From Boudabousia liubingyangii (lineage in GTDB: Bacteria > Actinomycetota > Actinomycetes > Actinomycetales > Actinomycetaceae), in contig NZ_MQSU01000002.1 in the NCBI RefSeq assembly GCF_001907245.1, forward strand, positions 124,001 through 188,000: 64,000 bases of DNA, in the 5' to 3' direction. Made by a program: the position numbers and the translations under genes. The notes beneath the pieces were generated by a model that saw only the letters and a list, made by a program, of their open reading frames with translations, searched no databases and was not told where the DNA came from. Position 1 is the first letter of the stretch. Every line of letters begins with the position of its first letter. Of this stretch, positions 61,787 to 64,000 are shown in pieces.

Positions 61787-63688
61787 GTGCGAAAAAAGCA
61801 GGTTAATGCCGGTATCAATACCGCCGGAATCAACCGCCGCACCAAACTCATTCGCGCGGGACTAGCTCTGTTAGTGGGGCTACTAGTAATCCCACTCTTC
61901 TGGGTCCAAATCGTCCAGGGTCCGGCCTATGCGCAACGTGGCATTCAGGGACGCTCAATTTCTCTTGAACTGCACGAGCCACGCGGCAGTATCTATGACC
62001 GCAACGGGCACGTACTAGCAGCCTCCACTACCCGCTACGACGTCATTGCCAACCCGGTTGAAATCGCCAACTACGAGCACTGGGAAACCAAGACGGATGC
62101 AGAGGGTAAAAAGACCGTCGAACTAATCGGCGTGGGCCCCTCTGAAGCAGCCAAACAGATGGCCCCCATCCTCAAAATGGACCGGGCAGAACTAGGTGGC
62201 TTACTCACCCAAAATCCCCACACCAAACAGGAAGAAGAAGCCGCGCGCGCCAAGGAAGCCCAGATCAGTGGGATCAAACCCTCCGAGCGGGCCTACTACA
62301 AGCAGTACCGGGTCGTCGCCAAGGACGTAACCCCGCAGGTAATGCGCGAGATCCGTAACCTAAAGATTCGCGGCATCTCTGAAGTCTTCAAATCTGAGCG
62401 AGACTACCCGCGTGGCGCCACCGCGGCGAACCTAGTCGGCTTCATGAGTACCGACCCCAACGACAACACCAAAACCAAGGGGGCGGCCGGACTAGAACTG
62501 CTCAAAGAGGACATCCTTAAATCCCAGCAGGGTTCCGAGGTCGTAGAAATCGGCGCCAACGGCGTTCCGATTCCCGGCGGTTACCAAAAGACCGTCCCCG
62601 CCAAGCGCGGTACCGATATTCACCTCACCCTAGACGCTGACCTTACTGACTACGCGCAAAAGCTAGCTGATGAAACCCAGAAGTCCTCTTCCTCGGAATG
62701 GGTGCTGGTAGCCGTTGAAGAAGTCAAGACCGGACGCATCCTAGCGGTTGGTGACTCGGGCGTGGTGGTCCCCAAGGAAGCCACCAAAGACAAGCCACTA
62801 CTCTTCGGCTCCCGCCTAGTTAAAGACACCTACGAGCCCGGTTCAACCGGCAAACTGGTTACCTTCGCAACCGCTCTAGAACAGGGCAAAATCACCCCGC
62901 AGACCCCGATTACCTCTACCGAGCAGTGGACTGCCCCCAACGGGCAGGTCATTAACGACTCCCACGAGCACGGACCGGAGTACCTCACGGCCGCGGGCGT
63001 CCTTGCTCAATCCTCGAACACCGGCACCACCCAGGTGGGTGACCGCGTCACCGATGAACAGCGCTACCAACTAATGCGACGCTTCGGCTGGGGTGAAAAG
63101 AGCGGCATCGATATTCCCGCCGAACAGAGTGGCCTGCTCCCGGACTACCAGAAGTGGGGGCCGCGTCAGCGATACACCACCATGTTCGGTCAGGGTGTTT
63201 CAACCACGCCCCTACAGGTGCTGGATATGGTTGCCACGATCGGTAATGGCGGGGTCCGCAACAAGGTCCACATTATCGATGGCTACACTGACCCTAACGG
63301 TACTTTCCATAAGGTTGAGCTCGGTAAGCCCCAGCAGGTGCTTTCCTCCCAAACCGCTAAGACCCTAGTACGTATGATGGAGGGTGTGGTCACCGAGGAA
63401 GGTACCGCTCCGGATGCCAAGATCAACGGTTACAACATCGCGGCTAAGACCGGTACCACTCAGATCCTCAGCGGCAAAAAAGGCTTCGTTGCCTCCTTTG
63501 CTGGCCTAGTCCCGGCCGAAAACCCCGCGGTTGCCATTTTGGTGGTGGCTTACCGCCCCCAGACCTCCATTTACGGTGGTGTGGTGGCCGTGCCGCCCTT
63601 TAGAAAGATGGCCATGCGCACCATGGCTTCACTGGGTGTCCCGCCTTCCACCAGTGGTCCTGAACTCTTTGAACTCAACGCTAGGTAA
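61787..63688 (+). CDS. ftsI: Penicillin-binding protein, septal transpeptidase FtsI (PBP3)
   Basis: A 633-residue class B PBP that cross-links septal peptidoglycan. One N-terminal membrane helix (about 23-43) precedes the PBP dimerisation domain (HEPRGSIYDRNG near 63). Active-site motifs: STGK (Ser353, Lys356), SSN (409-411) and KTG (554-556). The start is GTG at 61787 with AAAGGAAT upstream. C-terminal PASTA domains are absent. It follows ftsL and precedes murE in the same cluster. Confidence 0.96.
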   Translation: MRKKQVNAGINTAGINRRTKLIRAGLALLVGLLVIPLFWVQIVQGPAYAQRGIQGRSISLELHEPRGSIYDRNGHVLAASTTRYDVIANPVEIANYEHWETKTDAEGKKTVELIGVGPSEAAKQMAPILKMDRAELGGLLTQNPHTKQEEEAARAKEAQISGIKPSERAYYKQYRVVAKDVTPQVMREIRNLKIRGISEVFKSERDYPRGATAANLVGFMSTDPNDNTKTKGAAGLELLKEDILKSQQGSEVVEIGANGVPIPGGYQKTVPAKRGTDIHLTLDADLTDYAQKLADETQKSSSSEWVLVAVEEVKTGRILAVGDSGVVVPKEATKDKPLLFGSRLVKDTYEPGSTGKLVTFATALEQGKITPQTPITSTEQWTAPNGQVINDSHEHGPEYLTAAGVLAQSSNTGTTQVGDRVTDEQRYQLMRRFGWGEKSGIDIPAEQSGLLPDYQKWGPRQRYTTMFGQGVSTTPLQVLDMVATIGNGGVRNKVHIIDGYTDPNGTFHKVELGKPQQVLSSQTAKTLVRMMEGVVTEEGTAPDAKINGYNIAAKTGTTQILSGKKGFVASFAGLVPAENPAVAILVVAYRPQTSIYGGVVAVPPFRKMAMRTMASLGVPPSTSGPELFELNAR

Positions 63689-63744
63689 GGGGTTCTCCGA
63701 GTGTCAGATTTCTTTGCTTGCGGTTATAGATTTAAGGTTATTAC

Positions 63745-64000
63745 ATGTCTTTAGGCCTAGCTGATCTTCATCCTCAACAGGTTCCCGGGCTCTCTTTGGC
63801 CCAGGTACTCGAGTTGAGCGAGGGAAAAATCTATCCGGAAACCGCTGACGTCACCCAGCGCATTGCCGGCGTTACCGTTGCTTCTAACGAGGTCGCAGCC
63901 GACTACCTATTCGTAGCCCTTGCCGGCGCGCGTGCTCACGGCTGGGATTACGCCCCTCAAGCTGTCGAAGCGGGTGCCACCGCGATCCTGACTACCAGCG
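63745..64000 (+). CDS. murE: UDP-N-acetylmuramoyl-tripeptide synthetase MurE, 5' part
   Basis: Partial: 85 codons before the window end. The N-terminal Mur ligase domain is recognised from GVTVASNEVAADYLFVALAGARAHGWDYA and AVEAGATAILTT (shown in part as LFVALAGARAHGWDYA). MurE adds the third amino acid to the peptidoglycan stem. The ATG at 63745 has AAGG at 63734-63737. Because dapF is missing at its usual place, the third residue may be lysine or ornithine rather than diaminopimelate, but the specificity motif lies beyond the window. Confidence 0.88.
   Translation, partial: MSLGLADLHPQQVPGLSLAQVLELSEGKIYPETADVTQRIAGVTVASNEVAADYLFVALAGARAHGWDYAPQAVEAGATAILTTS

Noticed and set aside
1-64000. 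tRNA, rRNA, tmRNA or RNase P RNA genes
   Set aside because: I looked for cloverleaf signs (GGTTCGAATCC-type T arms) and conserved rRNA blocks in the gaps and saw none.

Overview
The window is chromosomal DNA from a Gram-positive actinobacterium, most likely of the Actinomycetaceae type. This is inferred from gene order (nusA-ylxR-infB, rbfA-truB-ribF-rpsO-pnp, ftsK-pgsA-clgR-recA-recX, lexA-LysM-nrdR, mraZ-rsmH-ftsL-ftsI-murE), from the actinobacterial families LysX, HelD, PAC2 and DUF3040, from actinobacterial SOS boxes, and from many apparently leaderless genes. No species is claimed. I see no rRNA, tRNA, insertion sequence, prophage or CRISPR array.

Layout. 1-4.0 kb: 3' end of nusA, ylxR, infB. 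4.2-13.1 kb: an accessory block lying between infB and rbfA. It holds an SLC13/DASS transporter with a GH20 hexosaminidase, a small DUF1540 protein, a HisB-N-like HAD phosphatase, a Gfo/Idh dehydrogenase, and a DtxR/MntR-type regulator convergent with a Mn/Zn ABC transporter. 13.3-19.3 kb: rbfA, truB, ribF, rpsO, pnp. 19.5-25.6 kb: a small secreted protein, an orphan FtsX-like permease, an M16 peptidase, an alpha/beta hydrolase and a GNAT acetyltransferase. 25.7-35.3 kb: RNase J, bifunctional LysX, a PfkB kinase, FtsK, PgsA. 35.4-39.9 kb: ClgR-like regulator, RecA, RecX, CinA-C, MiaB. 40-48.6 kb: an MFS transporter, two YbjN proteins, MiaA, an RsmC-like methyltransferase, HflX, DinG, lactate dehydrogenase. 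48.8-55.4 kb: Dps, LexA, an SOS-linked LysM membrane protein, NrdR, FadD, HelD. 55.6-64 kb: PAC2 protein, spermidine-synthase-like protein, DNA polymerase IV, DUF3040, then the division/cell-wall cluster mraZ-rsmH-ftsL-ftsI-murE (murE cut by the window end).

How the parts work together. Four regulatory circuits can be read directly: LexA with SOS boxes at lexA, the LysM gene and recA; a DtxR/MntR-type palindrome lying between -35 and -10 of the Mn/Zn transporter; a perfect palindrome at the promoter of the ClgR-like gene; and a ladder of TGGNG boxes upstream of mraZ. At about nine genes a -10-like hexamer lies only 11-15 nt (first base to start codon) upstream of the start, with no ribosome binding site, which implies leaderless mRNAs. 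CTA is a common leucine codon even in rpsO, and CTAG is abundant, which is unusual.

I found no convincing new multi-gene defence or metabolic system. The most rewarding points are regulatory: the mraZ box ladder, the metal operator filling a leaderless promoter, the infB hairpin that covers its ribosome binding site, and the apparent CTG start of truB. The orphan permease/secreted-protein block is the least explained coding region.
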